This document shows, one piece after another, positions 18,764 through 27,339 of a stretch of DNA of 64,000 nt (positions are counted from its first letter, which is position 1; every line of letters starts with the position of its first letter). Where the stretch lies: contig JACQXX010000116.1 of NCBI GenBank assembly GCA_016208495.1, positions 62,001-126,000 on the forward strand, written 5' to 3'. Below the pieces are notes generated by a model. The model made no database searches, was not told where the DNA came from, and saw nothing but the letters and a program-made list of their open reading frames with translations. Origin of the DNA: Acidobacteriota bacterium (GTDB taxonomy: Bacteria; Acidobacteriota; Blastocatellia; Chloracidobacteriales; Chloracidobacteriaceae). Made by a program: the position numbers and the translations under genes.

Positions 18764-18915
18764 AGATGGAGATTGGGGCGGGGCCCTTTCCACGATGGTT
18801 CCCATCTGCCACTCACGTACCAGACGGGAAAAAGTACCTCTACTCACAAATATTCACCAACCCCACCCCCAAAACCCCAATTTGTAACACTCTTGAAAAG
18901 ACTGGAAGGCACACT

Positions 18916-20049
18916 ATGTCAAACGAAATTTTAGGAATCGACATTGGCGGTACCGGGATCAAAGGTGCTGTCGTTGATGTTGAAACCGGCACCCTTGTCA
19001 CGGAACGCTTCCGTATTAAAACACCTCGTCCCGCAACCCCTGAGGCCGTGGCCGAGACCGTTGGGCAAATTGTTCAGCATTTTGAATGGAAGGGTCCAAT
19101 CGGAATCGGGTTTCCGGCTGTCATCAAAGATGGAATCGCCTTTACGGCTGGGAATATCCACCCCTCCTGGATTGGAACTGATGCCCAGCGTCTTTTTGAA
19201 CAGGCTTCTGGCTGCACCGTTACCATTGCCAATGATGCCGACGCCGCTGGACTGGCTGAGATTCACCTTGGCGCTGGGAAAGATCGTGAGGGCGTTGTCA
19301 TTATGGTGACCCTCGGCACCGGGATCGGCACCGCCATTTTTCATGATGGGAAACTCTTTCCCAACACTGAACTCGGCCATTTGATCATTCGAAAGAAAGA
19401 TGCCGAACGACGGGCAGCCAATAGTGCCCGCGAAAAACATGACTGGTCATGGAAAAAATGGGGGAAGAAAGTAACCGAATACCTCGCCGAACTTGATCGG
19501 CTGCTCTGGCCGGATTTATTCATTATCGGTGGCGGTGCCAGCAATGAGTGGGAAAAACTCTCAGCCCATATCAAAGTCCGCGCTGAAATTATCCCGGCGA
19601 AAATGGCCAACATCGCGGGAATCGTCGGGGCGGCACTGGTGGCGCAATATGTCCCACACCACAGCCAACGCCCCACCCAGGTACACCTCCAGGCCGGTGA
19701 AGATGAAACCGAAGTCGGTCTCAAAGTCACCACCCATGATGCCCCAGACGCCGCCGAACCCGAATCAACCCAATCTGACGAAGGCGAAACTGAAGTTGGT
19801 CTCAAAGTCACGACCCATGAGGTATCATCTGAATCTGACTCAGTTCCATCGGAGGACGGATCAAATACGACATCAGAATCTTGTGATGAATCAGAGGCGA
19901 CCCAACTGGCAGCGTCTCCCGACGCCCCGGAGGAATCGGAGGAACCGCAGACCTCAGATTCTGCTTCAACCGACACGCCCCCAGCTCAAGTAAAATCCCG
20001 ATCCAAATCTCAAGCGAAATCTCGGGCCCGAGCTAAGGCGAAAACTTAA
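18916..20049 (+). CDS. ppgK: Polyphosphate glucokinase with repeat-bearing C-terminal tail
   Basis: This ROK-family kinase phosphorylates glucose with polyphosphate, and often also with ATP. The catalytic core (residues 1 to about 245) has the phosphate loop DIGGTGIKG (9-17), the catalytic Asp107 in ANDADAAG, and TLGTGIGTA (132-140). It lacks the ROK zinc motif, as PpgK enzymes do. After the core comes an unusual tail of about 130 residues. It contains the 11-residue repeat [11 protein letters not shown] twice (264-274 and 291-301), then an acidic S/E/D-rich stretch, and ends with a very basic [18 protein letters not shown]. The start is the ATG at 18916 after TGGAAGG; the longer open frame to 18766 overlaps the pgl end region and is not supported. 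Polyphosphate binding by the basic tail is a guess. Confidence 0.85.
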   Translation: MSNEILGIDIGGTGIKGAVVDVETGTLVTERFRIKTPRPATPEAVAETVGQIVQHFEWKGPIGIGFPAVIKDGIAFTAGNIHPSWIGTDAQRLFEQASGCTVTIANDADAAGLAEIHLGAGKDREGVVIMVTLGTGIGTAIFHDGKLFPNTELGHLIIRKKDAERRAANSAREKHDWSWKKWGKKVTEYLAELDRLLWPDLFIIGGGASNEWEKLSAHIKVRAEIIPAKMANIAGIVGAALVAQYVPHHSQRPTQVHLQAGEDETEVGLKVTTHDAPDAAEPESTQSDEGETEVGLKVTTHEVSSESDSVPSEDGSNTTSESCDESEATQLAASPDAPEESEEPQTSDSASTDTPPAQVKSRSKSQAKSRARAKAKT

Positions 20050-20071
20050 ATAGAAAGCGAGTACGAAACTC

Positions 20072-21043
20072 ATGATTTTGGCGGGTGATATTGGCGGGAC
20101 CAAAACCAATGTCGCGCTTTTTCGCGAATCAGACTTAAGCTTGATTCATAACCGAAGCTTTCCAAGTCAAAACTACCCAGGACTTTGGCCAATCCTTGAA
20201 GAATTTCTTCAAGACGCCAAAGGCGATATCTCCAACGCGTGTTTTGGAGTGGCAGGGCCAGTCAACAACGGAATCAGCTTCATTACGAATCTGAGTTGGA
20301 CCATTGAAGCAACCGCTTTAAGGGAAAATCTGAAGTGTACGAGCGTTCATCTGATCAACGATTTAGAGGCGAATGGATGGGGCATTGAAGTACTGCCTCA
20401 AGCATCCTTTCATGTATTGCGTGAAGGCACTCCCAAGCCGGGAAATGCCGCGTTGATCTCAGCCGGGACTGGACTTGGGGAATGCTGCCTTTTTTGGAAT
20501 GGCACCCGGCACATTCCGTCAGCCTCAGAAGGGGGACATGCCAGCTTTGCTCCCCGCAATGAGGAAGAAGTCGAACTCCTCAGATATTTATGGAAACAAT
20601 ATGCCCATGTCAGTTGGGAACGTGTGGTTTCCGGAAGTATGGGCTTCCAAAATATCTACAATTTTTATCGCGATACTCAGCGAGCCATTGAACCTCCCGA
20701 ACTGGCCGAGAACATTCAAACCGGTGATCCAGCGGCCATCATCAGCCAGTCCGCCAGCCAGGACATTGATATTGCGGTGAAGACCATGGAGATGTTCTTT
20801 ACGCTCTATGGTGCGGAAGCCGGCAACCTGGCATTGAAAATTATTGCGGTGGCAGGGGTTTACATCGGTGGTGGAATAGCTCCCAAAAATCTGAAGTGGA
20901 TGACTTCAGGGAATTTTCTGGATTCTTTTTCAGCCAAAGGCCGATTTACCTCAATGCTGGACGAGATTCCAGTCAAAATTATCCTGGATAGCCAGACCGC
21001 CCTGTATGGTGCCGCCAGATTTGCCCAATTGAAAGGGGAATGA
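20072..21043 (+). CDS. glk: Glucokinase (ATP, Glk family)
   Basis: Phosphorylates glucose to glucose-6-phosphate using ATP. The 323 aa protein has the Glk phosphate-1 motif AGDIGGTKTNVAL at the N-terminus, INDLEANGWG with the catalytic Asp, the glycine-rich ISAGTGLGE, and a C-terminal VYIGGGIAPK adenosine motif. It starts 22 bases after ppgK on the same strand, probably in one transcript, giving the cell two phosphoryl donors for the same reaction. A terminator follows at 21117. Confidence 0.92.
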   Translation: MILAGDIGGTKTNVALFRESDLSLIHNRSFPSQNYPGLWPILEEFLQDAKGDISNACFGVAGPVNNGISFITNLSWTIEATALRENLKCTSVHLINDLEANGWGIEVLPQASFHVLREGTPKPGNAALISAGTGLGECCLFWNGTRHIPSASEGGHASFAPRNEEEVELLRYLWKQYAHVSWERVVSGSMGFQNIYNFYRDTQRAIEPPELAENIQTGDPAAIISQSASQDIDIAVKTMEMFFTLYGAEAGNLALKIIAVAGVYIGGGIAPKNLKWMTSGNFLDSFSAKGRFTSMLDEIPVKIILDSQTALYGAARFAQLKGE

Positions 21044-21116
21044 CCCTTGAGTTCTGGATCCGATCCGTACTGAGCGATCTCAACCCATATCACCGACACA
21101 ACATCCCTTCGCGACA

Positions 21117-21161
21117 CTGCCCCTGGACTGACTCAACTTCAGCCCAGGGGCAGTTTGTTTT
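21117..21161 (+). terminator. Rho-independent terminator after glk
   Basis: A 10-bp perfect stem (CTGCCCCTGG at 21117-21126, CCAGGGGCAG at 21144-21153) is followed by TTTGTTTT. It lies about 75 bases after the glk stop and fits the end of the ppgK-glk transcript. Confidence 0.85.
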
Positions 21162-21258
21162 ATCAAACAGAATTATCATTACATCTATCATCAAATACAT
21201 AATTACATATTAAAAGCAAAGTTAATACCGTAATCGTAAATTACCACAATTACCTATT

Positions 21259-22803
21259 ATGAAAAATACACTTACAGTGCTTTCAATTGATATTGGCACC
21301 TCATCAGTCCGGGCTGTCTTATTTGATATTCAGGGAAATCCCATTCCCGGATCTGAAGCCCGGACGACGTATCAGGTTCATTACACTCCAGACGGAGGCT
21401 GCGAAATTACAATTACAGAACTTTTCACATGGGTTACCACTGTAATTTCAACCTGTCTACATCAAGTTCCTCACTCCCAGGTAGCTGGAGTCGGTATTTC
21501 GTGTTTCTGGCACTCACTCGTCGGAATTACACCTCAGACACATCAACCAGCAACTCCGGTTTATCTGTGGGCCGATACCAGATCGCGAGTGGTTCTTGAT
21601 GAACTCCATACGTCAACAGTCGAAGCTGATCTTTTTGGCCGAACTGGCTGCCGAATTCATTCGACCTACTGGCCAGCCAAACTCTATTGGATTCAGGCTT
21701 CCCAGCCCTCTCTCAACTTCCCTTCTCTGTGGTGGATGTCAGTTGCTGAATATGTCTGGCTCAGGTTGTTTGGAGAACGGGTAGTGAGCACGTCCATGGC
21801 TTCAGGAACGGGTGTGTTCCATCAGGGAACAGGCGATTGGGACTCACCAACTCTGAACCTCTGTGGTCTGACACGATCACAACTTTCAGTCATTGCCCCC
21901 GATACCACCCGATTCTCAGGCGATCAACTCTGCTCGCCTTTCAAAAACGACTGGACGGCGTTGACTTCAGCGTACTGGTTTCTCCCGCTTGGGGACGGCG
22001 CCTGCAGTACTGTAGGGAGTGGACCACCTGGGGGAACAATGGCGGTTCTCAACCTTGGAACCTCAGCCGCCGTGCGACTCAGTATTCCAGCAACAGTTCC
22101 AACCCTCAAGACACAGACCTTTGCCCAGAAGCTGTATACTGGAGGACTGTGGCATTATCGCCTTGACGAACAATGGCATCTCATTGGCGGCGCCTTGAGC
22201 AATGCGGGGAATCTCCTGGCCTGGCTGCGAACGGTCTTCAACCTTCCAGCTATCGCCGATATCAATCAGTATTTATCAGACTCCACTCCAGATTCCCACG
22301 GGTTGGATTGCCTTCCCTTTCTGGCTGGCGAGCGGAGCCCAGGCTGGAGGGCTGAAGCCTCAGGTCTCGTCTCGGGTCTTCAGTTCCATACGACCCCGCT
22401 TAACCTGCTCCAGGCAGCACTTGAAACAATTGCGCTTCGACTGGCCTGGATCTCAGACAACCTGCACCATGCCGGTTTTCCCATTGATCAAATGATTGCC
22501 TCCGGCGGTGCCTTAACCGCTTTTCCGGCCTGGACCCAGATGATCTGCGACGCCATCAACCTTCCACTGCTTCGACTGGACAATTCCGAAATTTCGGCTC
22601 GGGGCGCAGCCCTGTGGGTATTTGACCAGCTCGGTCTCCTGGAGCTGGCTCAATCCCCGCTTCCACCTCACACTTCTTTTTTGCCTGACGCTTCCCGGCA
22701 TCAAATCTATCGGCGGGCACTTGCTCGCCATCAACAGTTCTATTCCACCTTCTATCAGCCTGGACGACCATCTCCCTTGGATTCAACCGGAGGGAAAAAT
22801 TGA
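21259..22803 (+). CDS. FGGY-family carbohydrate kinase (gluconokinase-like)
   Basis: This ATP-dependent sugar kinase of the FGGY family has the N-terminal phosphate motif SIDIGTSSVRAVLFD and a C-terminal adenosine motif IASGGALTAFPAWTQ. The 514 aa length fits. The best guess is gluconokinase: the context (next to glucokinases and gnd) would feed gluconate into the pathway, and HSLVG-type residues near position 90 resemble gluconate kinases. Xylulokinase-like or another specificity cannot be ruled out. The ATG at 21259 has no strong ribosome site, and the 90 bases upstream are markedly AT-rich, unlike neighbouring gaps. A terminator upstream suggests its own promoter. Confidence 0.8.
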   Translation: MKNTLTVLSIDIGTSSVRAVLFDIQGNPIPGSEARTTYQVHYTPDGGCEITITELFTWVTTVISTCLHQVPHSQVAGVGISCFWHSLVGITPQTHQPATPVYLWADTRSRVVLDELHTSTVEADLFGRTGCRIHSTYWPAKLYWIQASQPSLNFPSLWWMSVAEYVWLRLFGERVVSTSMASGTGVFHQGTGDWDSPTLNLCGLTRSQLSVIAPDTTRFSGDQLCSPFKNDWTALTSAYWFLPLGDGACSTVGSGPPGGTMAVLNLGTSAAVRLSIPATVPTLKTQTFAQKLYTGGLWHYRLDEQWHLIGGALSNAGNLLAWLRTVFNLPAIADINQYLSDSTPDSHGLDCLPFLAGERSPGWRAEASGLVSGLQFHTTPLNLLQAALETIALRLAWISDNLHHAGFPIDQMIASGGALTAFPAWTQMICDAINLPLLRLDNSEISARGAALWVFDQLGLLELAQSPLPPHTSFLPDASRHQIYRRALARHQQFYSTFYQPGRPSPLDSTGGKN

Positions 22804-23228
22804 AAGCGCAACGGCAACCGTTTTGCGGCACTCATCAGACCGCCCGTGCTCCCCAGCCAAACCCACCGAAACCGGATTCAGCGGCGGAATGAGCTGGAGT
22901 ACGGCACGGTTTTTTGGCGGAACGTTCAGTGATTCAATTGAATACCCTTTGTGATCACAAACTGATATTCTGGCAACTCGTGTCCAACCGGGCGGTATCT
23001 TTTTCAGCCTAAAATACCTTTTCCCGCCGGTTCTGCCTCAGCCCTCACCCCCTTCCCACTTGACACCTGCCACATCAACTCTGATGATGCTCTCTTTCAC
23101 CTCTTCTGGTGAATTTTTGGTGGAAACACTTCGCCTTGAGCATCATTTTGGTCCATTCACATTCCCGCCCTCATCCCCCTGGATTTTTGGGAACACGATG
23201 GACACTCCCTGAAGGACACGGAACAACA
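22804..23228. other. Gap before leuS, no gene seen
   Basis: This 425-base gap shows no ORF with family resemblance, no heptamer array and no T-box leader (no TGGNACCGCG-type antiterminator box). The leuS promoter should lie here. leuS's own frame is open back to 23109, but that upstream part has no homology. Confidence 0.5.
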
Positions 23229-25898
23229 ATGAACGAGAAGTACCTCCCGCAAGACGTCGAACACAAATGGCAAAAACGGTGGGCTGATGAACATACCTTT
23301 GAGGTTCACCCGGATCCGAATCAACCCAAATTTTATTCGCTGGAAATGCTTCCCTACCCATCCGGGCGCATCCACATTGGTCACGTCCGCAACTATTCGT
23401 TGGGTGACGCATTTGCCTGGTATAAGCGCCTCAACGGATTGAATGTGCTTCACCCGATTGGATGGGATGCGTTTGGAATGCCCGCTGAGAATGCAGCGAT
23501 CAAGCATGGCCAGCAACCTGACATCTGGACACGGTCAAATATTGCGGTTATGCGCGACCAGCTTAAACGGGTTGGGTTTAGCTACGACTGGTCGCGGGAA
23601 ATCGCCTCCTGCACCCCAGAGTATTACCACTGGAATCAATGGTTCTTTATTCAAATGTTCAAGAACGGACTGGTGTATCGCAAACTCGCCACAGTCAACT
23701 GGTGCGATCAATGCCAGACCAGTCTGGCCAACGAGCAAGCCGAGGGTGGATTTTGTTGGCGCCACGAAGAGACTCCGGTTGAAAAACGTGAGCTTGAACA
23801 ATGGTATGTCCGCCTGACACATTACAATGAGGAACTGCTGGCTGGAATCAACGGTCACCTGCAAGGCAACTGGCCGGAGCGGGTGCTCACCATGCAGCGC
23901 AACTGGATCGGTCGGAGCGAAGGCGCGGTGATTGATTTTGCCCTGGCTGATGATTCATCCCGGTCAATCAACGTCTTCACAACCCGCCTCGACACCATCT
24001 TTGGGGCCAGTGCGGTGGTCATCGCACCTGAACACCCGCTCGTCAAGCACCTGCTTGAACATTCGCCCAATCGTGCAGAGGTTGAAACCTTTATTGATCA
24101 GGTCAGCACGATGAGTATGCTTGATCGAATCGGCGAGGGCACCACCAAAGAAGGCATCAGTACCGGGCTGTGTGCGGTCAATCCGTTTAACCAGGAACAG
24201 CTTCCGATCTGGGTGGCCAATTTTGTCCTGGCTGAATACGGCACCGGAGCAATTATGTGCGTTCCCGCCCATGATGAACGCGATTATGAGTTTTGCCGCA
24301 AATACCACCTGCCCATTCAGCGTGTGATCTGGGGCTATACCGAAGCAGATGCCAATGTCACCCTCCGGTTTTCGGAGTTGCCATTTACCGATCCAGGGTT
24401 TCTCGGGCCAAATTGCGACCAATATGCGGGACTGCCCTCGGATGAAGCCCAGGTTGCAATGGCTGAATTTGCTGAAACCAATGGGTTTGGGAAAGCGACG
24501 GTCACCTATCGCATCCGGGACTGGGGCATTTCCCGCCAGCGCGCCTGGGGCACGCCAATCCCGATGATTCATTGTTCAACCTGTGGAATCGTTCCAGCGC
24601 GTGAAGCAGACCTGCCCATCAAATTGCCTGACAACCTGGATTTCTCAGTTGGGGCACCGCTTACTCGCTGTGCCGAATACGTCAATGTCTCCTGTCCGAC
24701 CTGTGGTGGCCCGGCCCGGCGGGACACCGATACCATGGACACGTTCGTTGATTCAAACTGGTATTATTTCCGCTACTGCGATCCAAAAAATGATCAACTC
24801 CCCTTTGACCCGGCAATTGTCAAATACTGGATGCCGGTTGATTTCTACATCGGAGGCATCGAACACGCCGTCCTGCACCTGATTTATACCCGGGTCTGGA
24901 CCATGATGATGCGCGATCTGGGTCTGGTTGAATTTGGCGAACCGGTCAAAACCTTGCTGACTCAGGGAATGGTCATCCTGAACGGCGCGAAAATGTCGAA
25001 AAATAAGGGGAATGTGGTTGATCCTGACGAAATGGTTGACCGCTATGGAGCTGATGCCACCCGGCTGTCAATTCTGTTTGCGGCCCCACCTGAAAAAGAA
25101 GTTGATTGGAAACAATCCCTGCGGGTCATTGCCCCAGAGCATCCGCTGTTTGATCAGGTCTTTAAGGGTACCCGCACCTTTGATGATCAGAATCGGCTCT
25201 CGTTTATGCTGGAACAACCCGATGCGTCAACCCTGACCCTGCCGGATAACGATGTTTCAGTCGAATACCCGGCGGCGGAAGGTGCGATGCGCTATCTGGC
25301 GCGGGTCTGGCGACTGGTCCGTAAATGGCATCCACTTGTCGCCGAAACCACTTTTGACAGCGAGCCAACCGGATACTCCGATGCCCAGCGGACCCTTCGA
25401 CGGGCAACCCACCAGACCATTCAACGCATTACCCAGGCGTATGAAGACGGGCTTCGGCTCAATGTCACCGTTGCTGCCTGCATGGAATTGACCAATGCAC
25501 TGTATGACTTTGACGCCACGGTGACTGAGGTTTCACAAGCTGGAATACCTGATGTGTTTGTCATTAAGGAAGGGCTTGAAGCACTGGTGGTGATGCTGTC
25601 CCCCCTGGCCCCACATATCGCAGAAGAACTCTGGGAAGCACTGGGCCATCCGTCATCCATCTCCAAAGCCAGATGGCCAGTCTTCCTGGCTGAGTGGGCG
25701 CGCGAAGCCCAGCTTGAAATCCCGGTTCAAATCAATGGAAAACTGCGCACCAAAGTTCTGGTTGATGCCGAGGCCACTGAAGACGAAATGAACGCCATGG
25801 TACTGGCGGATCCCAAGGTTCAATCCTCCCTTGAAGGCAAAACCATCGTCAAAACGATTGTGGTGCCGAAACGCCTGGTGAACCTGGTGGTGAAATAG
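23229..25898 (+). CDS. leuS: Leucyl-tRNA synthetase with an insertion before the anticodon-binding domain
   Basis: A class Ia synthetase that charges tRNA-Leu. The 889 aa protein has the HIGH motif at 49-52 and KMSKN at 588-592 (the KMSKS loop). The CP1 editing domain includes the threonine-rich and GTGAIMCVPAHDERD segments, and the zinc-type cysteine pairs CSTCG and CPTCGG are present. Between Trp627 and the start of the anticodon-binding domain (EGAMRYLARVW, from Glu684) lie about 56 residues, where E. coli LeuRS has about five. The inserted stretch begins with RVIAPEHPL, echoing VVIAPEHPL in the editing domain. The start is the ATG at 23229 (MNEKYLPQDVEHKWQ), which matches the family N-terminus. 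The protein is cytoplasmic and essential. Confidence 0.95.
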   Translation: MNEKYLPQDVEHKWQKRWADEHTFEVHPDPNQPKFYSLEMLPYPSGRIHIGHVRNYSLGDAFAWYKRLNGLNVLHPIGWDAFGMPAENAAIKHGQQPDIWTRSNIAVMRDQLKRVGFSYDWSREIASCTPEYYHWNQWFFIQMFKNGLVYRKLATVNWCDQCQTSLANEQAEGGFCWRHEETPVEKRELEQWYVRLTHYNEELLAGINGHLQGNWPERVLTMQRNWIGRSEGAVIDFALADDSSRSINVFTTRLDTIFGASAVVIAPEHPLVKHLLEHSPNRAEVETFIDQVSTMSMLDRIGEGTTKEGISTGLCAVNPFNQEQLPIWVANFVLAEYGTGAIMCVPAHDERDYEFCRKYHLPIQRVIWGYTEADANVTLRFSELPFTDPGFLGPNCDQYAGLPSDEAQVAMAEFAETNGFGKATVTYRIRDWGISRQRAWGTPIPMIHCSTCGIVPAREADLPIKLPDNLDFSVGAPLTRCAEYVNVSCPTCGGPARRDTDTMDTFVDSNWYYFRYCDPKNDQLPFDPAIVKYWMPVDFYIGGIEHAVLHLIYTRVWTMMMRDLGLVEFGEPVKTLLTQGMVILNGAKMSKNKGNVVDPDEMVDRYGADATRLSILFAAPPEKEVDWKQSLRVIAPEHPLFDQVFKGTRTFDDQNRLSFMLEQPDASTLTLPDNDVSVEYPAAEGAMRYLARVWRLVRKWHPLVAETTFDSEPTGYSDAQRTLRRATHQTIQRITQAYEDGLRLNVTVAACMELTNALYDFDATVTEVSQAGIPDVFVIKEGLEALVVMLSPLAPHIAEELWEALGHPSSISKARWPVFLAEWAREAQLEIPVQINGKLRTKVLVDAEATEDEMNAMVLADPKVQSSLEGKTIVKTIVVPKRLVNLVVK

Positions 25899-25930
25899 CA
25901 GGACCGAAAAAAACTGACGGAAGCCAGTGG

Positions 25931-26063
25931 GGCTTTCCCGCACTCTCGCTGAGAGTTTTGCAAGTAAATCATTGATTTAAGGCTTCTTATAGTTTGAAAA
26001 TCAAAAACCTTCCAGGACTTGCAAAACAGCAATGTCTTCGATCAGCGAGCGTGCGGGAGAGCC
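25931..26063. mobile_element. MITE-like element with 22-bp terminal inverted repeats
   Basis: The 133-bp segment is bounded by inverted repeats at 25931-25952 and 26042-26063 that match at 20 of 22 positions. A second perfect inner pair of 11 bp (25955-25965 GTTTTGCAAGT and 26017-26027) continues the palindrome. It lies 32 bases after the leuS stop and has no coding capacity. No clear target duplication was seen. It could be a MITE, a solo IS remnant or a large terminator-like structure. Confidence 0.6.
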
Positions 26064-26215
26064 AATTTTACGTGACTGTTGACAACAATCGCCTTCAGCC
26101 AGTTCGCATCGTCCCATTTTCGTAGCTCCGCCTCTGTCCAATTCGACTTGGGGACCTCGCTCCAGGTAAAGTACACTTCAATTCCAAAACACCACCCTGA
26201 CTGGGTTCTTCTCAC
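26042..26215 (-). pseudogene. Possible gene remnant ending in the MITE-like repeat
   Basis: A short minus-strand frame starting with GTG at 26215 runs 57 codons and stops inside the right arm of the inverted-repeat element. Its product is rich in Trp and charged residues (YFTWSEVPKSNWTEAE, LRKWDDANWLKAIVVNS), which looks more like real protein than a chance frame. There is no ribosome site, and an in-frame stop lies a few codons upstream. It may be the tail of a gene cut off by the element's insertion. Confidence 0.3.
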
Positions 26216-26229
26216 GGAGTGTCTCCTGG

Positions 26230-27117
26230 ATGATCAACTGGCATCGGCTCTTCGGCATTGCCCTGACCGAATTCTTCAGCGGTTCGCCCTTTGTGGTCGA
26301 ACTGGAAAAAGATCTGTCGCAGAAAAAGCAATTGCTCGATATCGTCATCATTCGCCGGACCGACGGCCAGTGGGATCATCCGTTACCGGATGGATTTGAC
26401 AATCTGGCTGATCATAACCTGATTAGCTACAAATCGTTGCGGGAACCATTCGATGACTGGACGCTCAAGGAATTGACCGGCCATTACGTCAACTATCGCA
26501 AGCAGGTCAGTCCATCGCTCAATGACTTGTTGCCGGAGGACCAGTTTCGGCTCTACGGCATCTGTACCCGGTTTCCCAGCCACCTGACTGGTCAGGTTGA
26601 TATGTATCGGGTGCTGGGTGGCGTTTATGACATTTATCGGGGGTCGGACCGGATTCGGCTGATTGTGTTGAGTGAAATTCAGGATGCCGGGCAAAATCGC
26701 ATCTGGGAGCTATTCAGCACCAGGCCGGACCACATCCGGGTCGCTGCCCAGGAATTTCAAGCCAGATACGGGGAAGCCAGCACGATTCTGAACCAGTTGT
26801 TCAGGTATTACCACATGGAGGGATTACCCATGCCGTACACGATGGAAGATTTCAAACGGGATGCCAAAGAAGAATTTCTCAAGAGTCTGACACCTGAAGA
26901 ACGCCTCAAAGGCTTACCGGCTGAAGAACGCCTCAAAGGCTTACCCTCGGATGAACTCTTAAAACACCTTGACCCCGAGGAACGCCTCAAGGATTTACCT
27001 CCTGAAGAACTCTTGAAGCGATTATCGGTTGAGGATATTCAAGCTTATTTGAAGAAGTTGCTTGACCACTCAGAGTCAGATTCATCAGAAAAGCCCTCAA
27101 AAAACAGACCAGCTTGA
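26230..27117 (+). CDS. Rpn/PD-(D/E)XK-type protein with 9-residue C-terminal repeats
   Basis: The first ~120 residues (LFGIALTEFFS, VVELEKDLSQKKQLLDIVIIRR) resemble the Rpn/DUF4351-like family of PD-(D/E)XK nuclease-fold proteins, with acidic residues in the expected ELE...LDIVII pattern. The middle part is helical. From about residue 215 there are six tandem 9-residue units of the type LxPEERLKG, ending in LSVEDIQAY; the first two are almost identical in DNA as well. Such leucine/glutamate repeat tails are common in this family. The length is 295 aa. Some Rpn proteins promote recombination by DNA cleavage, but activity here is not shown. The start is the ATG at 26230 without a clear ribosome site. 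A MITE-like element lies upstream. Confidence 0.6.
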   Translation: MINWHRLFGIALTEFFSGSPFVVELEKDLSQKKQLLDIVIIRRTDGQWDHPLPDGFDNLADHNLISYKSLREPFDDWTLKELTGHYVNYRKQVSPSLNDLLPEDQFRLYGICTRFPSHLTGQVDMYRVLGGVYDIYRGSDRIRLIVLSEIQDAGQNRIWELFSTRPDHIRVAAQEFQARYGEASTILNQLFRYYHMEGLPMPYTMEDFKRDAKEEFLKSLTPEERLKGLPAEERLKGLPSDELLKHLDPEERLKDLPPEELLKRLSVEDIQAYLKKLLDHSESDSSEKPSKNRPA

Positions 27118-27339
27118 GGCCAGTTCTTTTTCAGGTGAGCGGTTATCCAGTTTTCAAGGCTGCAATCTGACGCTGATTTGAACCTGGCCTACAGTGAGTT
27201 GCCCACTACCAAAGCGGCGTCAAGTGGGCTGCACTCTCAAGTTTTAGCTTGACATCCCTTCTTAGACATAAGCATTCTGCCCATCTCTCAACTCCATTGA
27301 TTTTCGCATTCCTTTTTCACGCTTTTCGGTCAGGTGCTT

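Noticed and set aside
22960-23228. T-box leader upstream of leuS
   Set aside because: No conserved T-box sequence, specifier loop or terminator/antiterminator pair could be found.
23964-24572. 202-codon minus-strand frame in leuS
   Set aside because: Lies wholly inside the editing domain coding sequence of leuS; no protein features of its own.
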